From positions 1-39,475 of the forward strand of contig NZ_AMRJ01000031.1 in the NCBI RefSeq assembly GCF_000300995.1: 39,475 nt of DNA. Reading direction: 5' to 3'. This DNA comes from Alcanivorax hongdengensis A-11-3 (GTDB lineage Bacteria; Pseudomonadota; Gammaproteobacteria; Pseudomonadales; Alcanivoracaceae). The notes under the pieces were generated by a model. It searched no databases, was not told the origin of the DNA, and saw only the letters and a program-made list of their open reading frames with translations. Both the position numbers and the translations under genes were made by a program. Each line of letters begins with the position of its first letter. Within the stretch, counting starts at the first letter, position 1. This document shows positions 17,485-25,515 of this stretch, piece by piece.

Positions 17485-18848
17485 TGGGTCATGACCTTGC
17501 GTTATTAATTCCGGAAATAGCCGTTCTGTTAACGGCGGTCGGTGCACTGATTGCGGAAATGCTGCGCTGGCCGCGCGTTGCCTTGGCGGTTGCCATCGTG
17601 GGCCTGTTCATCGCCACGGGCTTGACCTTGAGTATGCTGGGCACCGACGCCGCCGTGTTCGGGGGCAGCTTCCGAATCGACACGCTCAGTATTTGGGCCA
17701 AACTTATCCTGTTGCCCGCCACCGTGCTTTCCCTGTTGCTGGCGCGCGTGGATGTGCGAGGCACCGTTCGTGAGGGCACGGTCTACAGTTTGCTGTGCTT
17801 TGCCACTTTTGGTGCACTCGTTCTGGCCGGAAGCGGCGATATGATGTTTCTAGTGCTGGGCGTCTTGTTGACCAGCCTAGCCAGCTTCGCGCTGGTGGCC
17901 TACCCGGACGATGACCCGGCCACCGAAGCCGCCATGAAATACTTTGTATTCGGCTCGGTTACCGGCGCGGTGATGGTCTTTGGCTTGAGTTACTGGTTCG
18001 GCGCCGCTGGCTCCACGCTGCTCTCTGATCTCGCGCGCGCCGACGCCATGCCGCTAGCCGCCATCCTCGGCCTGGTGACGGCGATTGTCGGCCTCGGCTA
18101 TAAGGCGTCATTGGTTCCGTTTCATTTCTGGGTGCCAGACGCTTATCAAGGCGGGCCCTTATCGATAGCCGCCTACCTGTCTGTGGTGCCCAAAGTCGGC
18201 GCTCTGTTCGCGCTAACCCAAGTGCTTCGAGACCTGCCCTTGGAGAGCGGTTGGACCGCAGTTATTGCGGGGCTGGCGGTACTGAGTATGACGTACGGCT
18301 ACCTCGCCGCATTGGCGCAGGATAATGTCGTTCGGCTGTTGGCTTACTCATCAATTGCGCAGTCCGGTTACTTCCTGCTGGGCATTTTGGCCGTGGGCTC
18401 AAGCTCGCTTGCCTTGCCATCGATCATTCTATTCGCCGCCGCCTACGCGGCCATGAACCTGGGTGCCTTCGCCATTGTTGCCATGGTCGGACGCACCTTG
18501 ACCGATTTCAATGGCCTGGGGCGCAACAGGCCATTAATGGGGATCGCAATGGTGCTATTTCTGCTGTCGTTGGTCGGCATTCCGCCACTTGCTGGTTTCG
18601 TGGGCAAGTTCCTGATTTTTGCGGCTGCCATAGATGCCCAATTCACGTGGCTGGCGGTGGTGGGGATTGTCAATAGTGTGCTTTCGCTGGCGGTGTATTT
18701 GCGTATTATTGTACCCATGTACCGGCAAGGGGAGGCGGCTCCGAATGCCCCCGAATATTGGCTGAGCATGGTGGCGATAACCGCGCTTTCAGGCACGGTC
18801 ATCATCGGGTTGGCTGCGCAGTTCTTCCTTGTGATTCCGATGACGTAA
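17484..18848 (+). CDS. NuoN-like antiporter subunit lacking the TM5 glutamate
   Basis: A 454-aa antiporter-type subunit homologous to NuoN/ND2. The TM7 lysine is kept (K207 in GLGYKASLVPFHFWVPDAYQ). The TM5 segment, normally LGLELMSLALYVLVAF, reads LGVLLTSLASFALVAY, so the conserved Glu is Leu128. One of the three antiporter-like subunits may therefore be inactive in pumping or structurally adapted. The start overlaps the previous stop in TAATG. It closes the complex I-like operon; subunits C, E, F, G and I are absent from the whole window. Confidence 0.93.
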   Translation: MGHDLALLIPEIAVLLTAVGALIAEMLRWPRVALAVAIVGLFIATGLTLSMLGTDAAVFGGSFRIDTLSIWAKLILLPATVLSLLLARVDVRGTVREGTVYSLLCFATFGALVLAGSGDMMFLVLGVLLTSLASFALVAYPDDDPATEAAMKYFVFGSVTGAVMVFGLSYWFGAAGSTLLSDLARADAMPLAAILGLVTAIVGLGYKASLVPFHFWVPDAYQGGPLSIAAYLSVVPKVGALFALTQVLRDLPLESGWTAVIAGLAVLSMTYGYLAALAQDNVVRLLAYSSIAQSGYFLLGILAVGSSSLALPSIILFAAAYAAMNLGAFAIVAMVGRTLTDFNGLGRNRPLMGIAMVLFLLSLVGIPPLAGFVGKFLIFAAAIDAQFTWLAVVGIVNSVLSLAVYLRIIVPMYRQGEAAPNAPEYWLSMVAITALSGTVIIGLAAQFFLVIPMT

Positions 18849-18867
18849 TGGCATTCCTAGTACCATG

Positions 18868-18888
18868 GTCGCTGACGTTTAAAGCGAC
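18868..18888 (+). terminator. Weak hairpin after the complex I-like operon
   Basis: GTCGCT (18868-18873) and AGCGAC (18883-18888) form a six-bp stem with a nine-base loop, followed by GTATTTTAAATT. It could be an attenuating or weak Rho-independent terminator between the NuoN-like gene and the ferritin-like gene. Stem strength and T run are poor. Confidence 0.35.
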
Positions 18889-18917
18889 GTATTTTAAATT
18901 CAGACAAGAGGTTTAGC

Positions 18918-19376
18918 ATGAAAGTTGAAACTATTTTTGACCTGATTGAATGGAGCCGAAAGTTGCACGGGAGCCTGGCAAAATGCCTGTCTCATTGCGC
19001 CTCGCTTCATCAAAATGAACGCGCTTCTCTGCTGCTTGAGTATCTGGCCTCGCACGAAGCGGAAATAGAGAAAATAGTGGCAGGGTTTGAACAGCAGGCT
19101 GATCCCAGGGCAGCTCGCACTTATGTGTACGATTACATGCCGCACAATCCTATTACCACCCACCTGGATTGCGACGATCACTACGCCAAAATGGATGCCA
19201 CTTCAATAGAGACGGAAGTGGTCGATTTCCACGAACAAATCATCAGTCTTTACCGAACGCTTATCGAAAAGGCAGAAATACCCGAGGTCACAGAACTGGT
19301 GCAGTCATTGCTGGATATGGAAGAGCATGAAACCAAGCGCTTGGTACGGCAGATAGGGCGCATGGATGACATGTAA
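18918..19376 (+). CDS. Ferritin/rubrerythrin-like helical protein
   Basis: A 152-aa, all-helical soluble protein. The His/Glu pattern (YLASHEAEIEK, VVDFHEQIISLYR, DMEEHETKRLV) resembles the metal-ligand helices of ferritin-like or rubrerythrin-like four-helix bundles, so a metal- or di-iron-binding function is likely. There is no rubredoxin domain. It follows the complex I-like operon by 69 bp on the same strand, behind AAGAGG, and may be co-transcribed. A hemerythrin-like role is an alternative. Family placement is by pattern only. Confidence 0.65.
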   Translation: MKVETIFDLIEWSRKLHGSLAKCLSHCASLHQNERASLLLEYLASHEAEIEKIVAGFEQQADPRAARTYVYDYMPHNPITTHLDCDDHYAKMDATSIETEVVDFHEQIISLYRTLIEKAEIPEVTELVQSLLDMEEHETKRLVRQIGRMDDM

Positions 19377-19464
19377 GTAAAATAGGGCTATCCGTTTTTG
19401 CTGGAGTCAGCGCGCGGAGGCCGCTGCCGGCCCGGTACTTCTTGGCGGGCGGAAATGTCTCCCG

Positions 19465-20742
19465 CTAGGTTTGCTTGAGGAGAACTGGTGCAAAGCCACC
19501 ACCTGGGGTGCGAAAATTGGTGGTCTGGCCCCGATACAAGCGCGCCGCCGCCAACAGCAGCTCGCCGCGATAGGTATATAGACGTACGTCGACCTTGAGC
19601 ATTTCCCTCTCGTCATCGACCATCACCAGGCGTTCTGAAGGTGGCACATAGGTCTGCGCGATGTAGTCGCTTTCTAGAATTCGGGCAAAGGCGCTTTTTG
19701 TGAGTTTGCTGCCTTTGTAAACTCCTTTGCTGCCATGACCCGCTACAGGTTTGAAAAACAATTGCCGTCGCTGCCGCCAGAGTTCTTCGCCATTGGCGGC
19801 ATCGACTAACTGGGTGCGCGGAATACTTTGGCGAAGCAATTCGGCGTTCTCAGCGCTCAGGCCCCACTCCCTCAAGGTCGTTTGATCTGACAGAACAGCC
19901 AAATTGCGTTTGTTCGCGAACAGTGCGTGAATGTGGGGGTTGGGGGTTATAACAGCGCCTCCCTCCGACCAGGCCGCGCGTAAGGTGGCGTGATCGGGGG
20001 CTTCGAGTCCGAAGTCCACCAACCGATTGTAAACCAGATCGATTCGTTTGCCGTTGCCGTACAGCACTCCGTTATTAAGCTGAAAATCTTTGGGGGACAG
20101 AATGTGGGTCTCGATTCCGCCCCTCTGCAGCAACCTCTGAGCGAGCCTGAATTCCGGATAGAGGTACTGTTCCTCTGGCTGATCATCGACGATCGCGATT
20201 GTCTCCAGGCGTCTGCTGCCGCGCTGGGCGCGCCATTCGCTTTCGAACTGACGGATCACCTCGCGGTCAAAGTCCTCGGTCCAGAGTTCATTGGTCGCAC
20301 CGCCACAGCATCGTTTTTGGGCACGGACAAGAATCGCATTGAGAAACGCACCTCCGGCATTGGTGTTAATCTCGATTAGACGTGGTCCATCGTCGCCAAG
20401 ATGGAAGTCATAGCCCATAAAGGCACCAGCGGGACCGGGGTCGAGCCGTGCTGTCGATGGTGCCCAGGACAACACCTTCTCTCGATAGTCGGAGAGCGCA
20501 GCGGCCGCTTCCAATGCGCGAACCAAGGCCTGCATCTTGGCCAGATCTTGGTCGGGAACAAAGACAGCAACGTTGGAGAAAAGTTGATGCCAGGCCTCGC
20601 TGGACAAAATATCCTCGGCGTCTTCACCCAGTAGATGGGCGATATCCTGAGCTACCGCTGGCCGATCGAGAGTGACGCAGGAACAACTTTGGTTGAGTCT
20701 TTTTGCCTCTGCCTGCTGTGAAGTTTCATTAGTTGGGTGCAC
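19465..20742 (-). CDS. ATP-grasp protein, apparently circularly permuted
   Basis: A 425-aa protein with ATP-grasp features in unusual order. The Mg-binding segment that normally ends the domain (RLIEINTNAGGAFLN, E124/N126/N128) lies in the first third. The nucleotide-binding strand and loop (LFFKPVAGHGSKGV) and the segments DYIAQTYVPP, KVDVRLYTYRGELL and TNFRTPGGGFAPV lie in the last third. This order fits a circularly permuted ATP-grasp ligase. Such enzymes join a carboxylate to an amine or thiol using ATP, as in glutathione- or peptide-forming reactions; the substrate is unknown. Cys20 and Cys22 near the N-terminus and C144/C145 are noticeable. The gene is 215 bp from the BCCT gene on the same strand and convergent with the ferritin-like gene. 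Confidence 0.75.
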   Translation of the reverse strand: MHPTNETSQQAEAKRLNQSCSCVTLDRPAVAQDIAHLLGEDAEDILSSEAWHQLFSNVAVFVPDQDLAKMQALVRALEAAAALSDYREKVLSWAPSTARLDPGPAGAFMGYDFHLGDDGPRLIEINTNAGGAFLNAILVRAQKRCCGGATNELWTEDFDREVIRQFESEWRAQRGSRRLETIAIVDDQPEEQYLYPEFRLAQRLLQRGGIETHILSPKDFQLNNGVLYGNGKRIDLVYNRLVDFGLEAPDHATLRAAWSEGGAVITPNPHIHALFANKRNLAVLSDQTTLREWGLSAENAELLRQSIPRTQLVDAANGEELWRQRRQLFFKPVAGHGSKGVYKGSKLTKSAFARILESDYIAQTYVPPSERLVMVDDEREMLKVDVRLYTYRGELLLAAARLYRGQTTNFRTPGGGFAPVLLKQT

Positions 20743-20957
20743 AGGTCATACCAAATGATCGTAGGTTTACGAAAGTTCTCGGGATTGTAGCAAAATGCGC
20801 TGTACTTGGGCCATGGAACCCGCTTGATGAAGCGGTGGATTTGGTAACGAGTGGTTTTTCAGTCCGCACTTTCTCAAATGGGCATTTCATCGTCCGGTAC
20901 CGTAAGCCCAGGAAAGGGCGTCGGCCAGGGTAACTTGGCCCCTTGTTGGTTCACCAG
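20743..20957. other. Intergenic region between BCCT and ATP-grasp genes
   Basis: Non-coding stretch of 215 bp between two leftward genes. A small hairpin (GGCCA at 20923-20927, TGGCC at 20936-20940) lies shortly after the BCCT stop and may weaken read-through. No clear promoter motif was recognised, though one for the ATP-grasp gene is likely here. Confidence 0.4.
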
Positions 20958-22640
20958 CTACGTCTCTTCTATCGGGGTCGATTGTCCCGTCCGGCTCAAT
21001 CCCGGACATTGCTCGGGGGCGCTTGGATGGAGTTCCTCTTCTTCCTGACGCTCCGCTTCCCGCTCAGACTCTCTCAGCAGCCATTGCTCCATGCGGGCAT
21101 GCATCATTGCGTTTTTCTCTTCGCGGCGCCTAATGTCTGTCGCAAGGTCTTTATGAAGAGAGAAAGCCATTAGGACCATCAGCAACATAAAAGGAAATGC
21201 GGCGACAATGGAAAGAGTGCGGAGCCCGTTCAGCCCGCCGCTCAGCAAGAGCACGGAGGCCATTAACAGCTGCAAGCAGCCCCAGAGCACTCGAACAAAG
21301 CGTGTTGGCGTTAGTACACCCTTGGAGGTGAACATGCCCAGTACGAAGGTGGCTGAGTCCGCAGAGGTGACCACAAACATCGAGACCAGTATGACCGCCA
21401 GAACAGCGGCGACCCCACCCCAAGGCAGTTGATCTAAAAGTACGTAAAGACCGGATGGAACTTCTTCTGCCACGGCATCGGCGATACCGACGCCTTCAAA
21501 CAGTTCGAAATGGATGGCGGAACCACCAAAGGTTGAGAACCACAGCATGCTCAAGGCGACGGGAATGACCATTACCCCCATGACGAACTCCCGAATGGTT
21601 CTTCCCCTTGATATTCGGGCGATAAAACTCCCCACGAAGGGCGCCCAGCTTAACCCCCATGCCCAGTAAAACATGGTCCACTGCTCCACCCACTTTTCGT
21701 CGGAGTGGGGGGCGGTTACCAGGCTCATTTCGATGAGGTTTCCGAGATACTCGCCAAGCGTTTGGGTGAGCTCACCAAAAATAAAGGCCGTGGGGCCCGT
21801 GACCAGGACGAAGAGCAGGAGGCCGCTCGCGATTACAAGGTTGGCGTTACTGAGATGGCGTATGCCCTTGTCGAGTGGCGTCATGGCCGATATGGTAAAA
21901 AGCGTTGCAAGCCCTCCCAGGATCATAAACTGCGATGTGGTCGAGTAATCCATTACACCCAGCCGGGAGAGGCCGCTATTGACCTGCAGCGCGCCAAGCC
22001 CCAGAGTCGTTGCAACCCCGAACAAGGTGGATACTACCGCCAGAATATCGATGGCTTTTCCCCAACCGCGGTCTACTCGCTCTCCCAACAGGGGGCGGAA
22101 TGTTTCGCTGATCAAACCATAGCTATTGTGGCGAAAACGGACATAAGCGATAGCCAGACCCACAAGGGTAAAGTTGGCCCATTGGTGAAAACCCCAGTGA
22201 AAGAACGAGTAACGCATGCCCAGCTGCGCCGCCTCTACGCTGCGCGGCTCGGCAAGGCCCAGGGGCGGAACGTTCAAGTGCATGATGGGTTCCGCCACGC
22301 CCCAGAACACCAGTCCAACGCCCATGCCCCCCGAGAAAATCATGGCCAGCCAGCTGGTGAAGGAGAACTCCGGCAACTCGTTCTCCTGGCCCAGGCGGAG
22401 GTTTCCGAACCTGGAGAACGCCAGGAAAAAGATAAATAGTACAAAGCCGGTGGTTGCCATCAAGTACATCCAACCAACATTTTTGGCGGTTGCATCGAGG
22501 ACTTTCTGGGCGATTGCTTCAACGGTTTCCGGCTGAAGGGCAGAGGTGACGACAAAGGCGGTAATAATGAGTAGTGAGGTGTAGAAAACCACCCCGACAT
22601 CACCGAGGTGTCTCTTCAGGAAAGTTGTTAATCGGTTCAT
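20958..22640 (-). CDS. BCCT-family betaine/choline/carnitine-type transporter
   Basis: A 560-aa, twelve-helix secondary transporter. Diagnostic motifs are SGGMGVGLVFWGVAEPIMH (the glycine-rich TM3 segment), WGFHQWANFTLVGL and WTMFYWAWGLSWAPFVGSFIARISRGRTIREF. The glycine-rich stretch reads GMGVGL rather than GMGIGI, which suits sodium- or proton-coupled betaine-type members without deciding between them. The cytoplasmic C-terminal tail is Glu/Arg rich and could be regulatory. It would import compatible solutes; a salt-stress role is expected for a marine organism. It lies in the long leftward run, 63 bp after a DUF5676 gene. Confidence 0.95.
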   Translation of the reverse strand: MNRLTTFLKRHLGDVGVVFYTSLLIITAFVVTSALQPETVEAIAQKVLDATAKNVGWMYLMATTGFVLFIFFLAFSRFGNLRLGQENELPEFSFTSWLAMIFSGGMGVGLVFWGVAEPIMHLNVPPLGLAEPRSVEAAQLGMRYSFFHWGFHQWANFTLVGLAIAYVRFRHNSYGLISETFRPLLGERVDRGWGKAIDILAVVSTLFGVATTLGLGALQVNSGLSRLGVMDYSTTSQFMILGGLATLFTISAMTPLDKGIRHLSNANLVIASGLLLFVLVTGPTAFIFGELTQTLGEYLGNLIEMSLVTAPHSDEKWVEQWTMFYWAWGLSWAPFVGSFIARISRGRTIREFVMGVMVIPVALSMLWFSTFGGSAIHFELFEGVGIADAVAEEVPSGLYVLLDQLPWGGVAAVLAVILVSMFVVTSADSATFVLGMFTSKGVLTPTRFVRVLWGCLQLLMASVLLLSGGLNGLRTLSIVAAFPFMLLMVLMAFSLHKDLATDIRRREEKNAMMHARMEQWLLRESEREAERQEEEELHPSAPEQCPGLSRTGQSTPIEET

Positions 22641-22703
22641 AAATAGCTCACCAGACAGTTCTCACGTTTCTACCCGTTTCGACGTAGGATCCATTAAAAA
22701 TAA

Positions 22704-22985
22704 TCATTGTCTCTCTTTTGAGAACCAGCGATACAAAGACACAAACAGAGCCGCGATGTACCAACCGTACAAATAGGCTTCAACTAATCCAATTAAAAAT
22801 CCCGACCACGTAAGCCATTCGAAGCCGGGCAATAAAGGCGCCCAAGCTTCGTACATACGCATCTGCGCCGGGGCGAGCAGGCCAAAGCCTACGCACAGCA
22901 GATAGCTGATTACTAACAGAACTGACAGGGTGTTGCCTAGCGGGACGGTACGTAAACGGGTATTCACTACAGTAGAATCGTTCAT
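22704..22985 (-). CDS. DUF5676 family membrane protein
   Basis: A 93-aa two-helix membrane protein that fits the DUF5676 pattern (LGNTLSVLLVISYLLCVGFG, LLPGFEWLTWSGFLIGLVE, YLYGWYIAALFVSLYRWF). The start at 22985 follows AGAGGA. A longer in-frame reading to 23609 is a chance open frame that runs through the next gene in another frame. Members commonly sit near heavy-metal transporters; molecular function is not known. Confidence 0.82.
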   Translation of the reverse strand: MNDSTVVNTRLRTVPLGNTLSVLLVISYLLCVGFGLLAPAQMRMYEAWAPLLPGFEWLTWSGFLIGLVEAYLYGWYIAALFVSLYRWFSKERQ

Positions 22986-23077
22986 AGCTAATTTCCTCTT
23001 CTCGTTGTAGAAAAATCTTGATTTTTTGATTGGGGCAAGCGTTTGTGCCGGCGCGGCGGGCCACCAGCCCAATGCAA

Positions 23078-23581
23078 CTAGACCGAACGGCTGGACCGGA
23101 TGGCGATGCAGCCGAGCATATGTCTGTGCGATAGCCACATTATCAGCGGCGGGAGAATAAGCCACTGCAGAAGTGGGGCCAGTCCCACGCCTAACAGAGG
23201 TATGATCGGCATAGAGTCTGCGTATGTCCATCGTTCCAGAGGGCCGGTCGCCAGCCATTCCATGACGATGGTCACGAGAAATGCCGCGAGCAGAAGGGTG
23301 ATAGCCGGCTTTCGTTTGCCCTCGAGGAGCCATCGACGGTGTCCGAAGACTATTGAGGAAAACCAGAAGCTGGCCAGTAGAATCAGCACATCGCCGCCGG
23401 AAGCCTGTATACACATCCAAACCACTGAGCCGTGAGATGCCTTCGCCATACCGGTAAACCAAGGGACTTGAAGCATCTCCCACAAAAAGTGTGTCAAAAA
23501 ACCAAATCCCGCCAGGGGGAGTTCTGGCAAAAGGACGGATAGTCGGCTGGTGGGCGCTCCTTGGCGTATTCGTTCGATCAC
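23078..23581 (-). CDS. Multi-helix membrane protein of unknown function
   Basis: A 167-aa protein with about four or five hydrophobic helices (ELPLAGFGFLTHFLWEMLQVPWF, GGDVLILLASFWFSSIVFG, ITLLLAAFLVTIVMEWLATG, IIPLLGVGLAPLLQWLILPPLIMWL). The start is a GTG at 23581 with AGGAG nine to ten bases upstream; the nearby ATG is out of frame. No named family is recognised. It lies between the EamA gene (65 bp upstream) and the DUF5676 gene in the same orientation, suggesting co-transcription. Confidence 0.7.
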   Translation of the reverse strand: MIERIRQGAPTSRLSVLLPELPLAGFGFLTHFLWEMLQVPWFTGMAKASHGSVVWMCIQASGGDVLILLASFWFSSIVFGHRRWLLEGKRKPAITLLLAAFLVTIVMEWLATGPLERWTYADSMPIIPLLGVGLAPLLQWLILPPLIMWLSHRHMLGCIAIRSSRSV

Positions 23582-23646
23582 ATGTTGCTCCTGTTGCGGG
23601 GTTTTCCACTCCAGCTGTGTTTATAAGGAGGCACGGACTGTAGCGA

Positions 23647-24564
23647 CTAAGGTGGTGTTGCGCTCTCGTCGGGGGCTACCACAGCATTTCTCCCTTGCAT
23701 CATGGCTATACCGATAATGACAACGACTATTCCAAGAATCTGGACGGGTTGAAGCCGCTCTTCAAAGAACATAAATCCAATTAGCAACCCAAGTACCGGG
23801 GTTAGAAAGCTGAAGACGTTCAATCGGTTTAAGGGGGCGCGGGCCAGCAGGGCGAACCATAAATACACCATGGCGGCTGTCGCCAGGGCAGATAGAATGA
23901 GCAGGGAACCGGTGAATCGAAATGTCCACCGAATCTCCCACTGTTCGCCGCCTACCGCGGATGCAGCCAGAAGTATTCCGCCGCCTATTAATAACTGGAC
24001 AGCCATGGGGGCGGCAACTGATCTCCCAGCACGATTTTTTAATAGAATGTTGCCGATGGCTATTCCGATGGCGCCCATAAGAACCCAGGTAACTCCCCAT
24101 AGATAGCCGGCATTGTTATTGTCGAATCCCGACCAAGAAAGCAAGGCGACGCCCAAAAAACCTATGACAAGCCCGGCTATGCCCTTGATCTGCAACGTTT
24201 CTCCGAGCCAAGCGGCGGCGATCGCTGCGGCAATCAGGGGCTGAGTACTTGCCAGGACAGTTGCCAGTCCCGGTGATAGGTGTCCTGCTGCTAGAAACAT
24301 TCCGCCAAATCCCATCGCTGTATAGGACAATCCGATTAAGCTCAACAGCCCCAAGTCTCGGGGGCTAAAAGGGTAAGGCGCGCGCCGCCGCAGAACCAAG
24401 TGAACCGCGAAGAGCAGCCCTCCCGCAAGAAAAGCGCGCAAGGCAGCAAACAGCAAGGGGGGAGCGTCCGGCAGCCCCGTCACGATAAAAGGAAAACAGA
24501 TGGCCCAGAGCAGTACAACTACCACCATCCAAGCAACGTTCGCGGCTTTTGATTGAGTCTTCAT
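23647..24564 (-). CDS. EamA/DMT-superfamily exporter
   Basis: A 305-aa, ten-helix drug/metabolite transporter with two EamA repeats (first about residues 10-140, second about 150-290). Typical are the helix 1 segment WMVVVVLLWAICFPFIVTGL, the repeat-one end STQPLIAAAIAAAWLGETL and the repeat-two end LGLLIGFMFFEERLQPVQILGIVVVIIGI. It exports an unknown small molecule. It starts 6 bp after the PRPP synthetase-like gene, so the two are almost certainly on one transcript; a link to purine or ribose metabolites is possible but unproven. Confidence 0.92.
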   Translation of the reverse strand: MKTQSKAANVAWMVVVVLLWAICFPFIVTGLPDAPPLLFAALRAFLAGGLLFAVHLVLRRRAPYPFSPRDLGLLSLIGLSYTAMGFGGMFLAAGHLSPGLATVLASTQPLIAAAIAAAWLGETLQIKGIAGLVIGFLGVALLSWSGFDNNNAGYLWGVTWVLMGAIGIAIGNILLKNRAGRSVAAPMAVQLLIGGGILLAASAVGGEQWEIRWTFRFTGSLLILSALATAAMVYLWFALLARAPLNRLNVFSFLTPVLGLLIGFMFFEERLQPVQILGIVVVIIGIAMMQGRNAVVAPDESATPP

Positions 24565-24570
24565 AACGAA

Positions 24571-25461
24571 TCAAGCCAACTCGCGGATACTGGTGGCCAG
24601 AAGGCCTCCGATATTGATGGCGTTGCTGGGGTGTGAGATCGTATTACAAGTGACCAGTCGCGCTGATTTATCAATTAGCTCCATATCGGCTCCTTCAGCA
24701 AAGATTCCGTGAACGCCGATGCAGACCACTTTCGGCAGCCCAAAGCGCTCAAGGTGAACTATGGTTTCCAGCATGGTATGGCCACTGGAGATGATGTCAT
24801 CGACCAGTACCGGAGTGTGATTCAGCCATTGCTCAAGGTGAGGCACACTGATTTCTACCTCACGGTCGCCACGCCGGGTTTTACTCAATACCGTGAAGGG
24901 CGCACCTGCCTGCTTTGCCACCGCAGAGACCCATTGCTCGCTCTCGCTGTCGGGGCCGATCAAGACCGGGTTGTTGACGTTGGCGGCGATCCACTCCGCG
25001 ATTACTGGCGCTGCGTGACCGACCTGGGTAGGAATACCGTAGATTTCCGACAAGACATGATAGCGGTGCAGGTGAGGATCAACGGTGACCAGCGCTGAAA
25101 AGTAGCGGGACAACAATTGCGCGAAGTAACGCGATGTCACACCCTCCCCGCCGTGAAAGCGTTTGTCCTGGCGCATGTACGGAAGGTAGGGCGCCACCAG
25201 CAGAATCTCCTTGGCACCGAGGTCCCTGAGTGTTTCGGCCAGCAGGAGTAAAGGCAGGGTTCGGTGATCAGGTTGATAAAGGTCCGCCAGCACCACCACA
25301 TTGAGGTCTTTAACCTCATCCAGCACCCGCACATAGCTTTCGCCATCGGGGAAGTGGCGCATGTCGAGCTGACCCTCGCGAAGATCCAGCGACCCGCAAA
25401 GGGTTAGAGCAAGTTCTTTGTCACTGTGGAGGTTGAATAGCACATTCCAACGGATTGTCAT
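24571..25461 (-). CDS. Short ribose-phosphate pyrophosphokinase (PRPP synthetase-like)
   Basis: A 296-aa PRPP synthetase homologue that would make PRPP from ribose 5-phosphate and ATP. It shows the ATP-loop region PYLPYMRQDKRFHGGEGVTS, VDPHLHRYH, and the PRPP-binding loop PVLVDDIISSGHTM. It is shorter than the usual bacterial enzyme (about 315 aa) and looks closer to archaeal-type (class III) forms. It is unlikely to be the housekeeping copy. It follows the AMP phosphorylase-type gene by 54 bp, and the pair probably handles nucleotide ribose. Confidence 0.9.
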   Translation of the reverse strand: MTIRWNVLFNLHSDKELALTLCGSLDLREGQLDMRHFPDGESYVRVLDEVKDLNVVVLADLYQPDHRTLPLLLLAETLRDLGAKEILLVAPYLPYMRQDKRFHGGEGVTSRYFAQLLSRYFSALVTVDPHLHRYHVLSEIYGIPTQVGHAAPVIAEWIAANVNNPVLIGPDSESEQWVSAVAKQAGAPFTVLSKTRRGDREVEISVPHLEQWLNHTPVLVDDIISSGHTMLETIVHLERFGLPKVVCIGVHGIFAEGADMELIDKSARLVTCNTISHPSNAINIGGLLATSIRELA

Positions 25462-25515
25462 GCCTGGTCCTTTTTTAAAGTCAATGAGCGGTATTGGACG
25501 CGAATTGAGAAGGCC

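Noticed and set aside
9903..18848. Ordinary NADH dehydrogenase (nuo) operon
   Set aside because: Five of the usual subunits are missing, NuoB ligands are gone, and B/D are fused through metal-binding domains.
9903..18848. Mrp-type Na+/H+ antiporter or DAB-type inorganic carbon transporter
   Set aside because: The set includes NuoA-, NuoH- and NuoD-like subunits, which Mrp and DAB systems lack, and no DabA-like protein is present.
22704..23609. A 301-codon minus-strand frame covering the DUF5676 gene
   Set aside because: Only its last 93 codons match a family; the upstream part is out of frame with the 167-aa membrane protein, which has better membrane-protein character and its own start signal.
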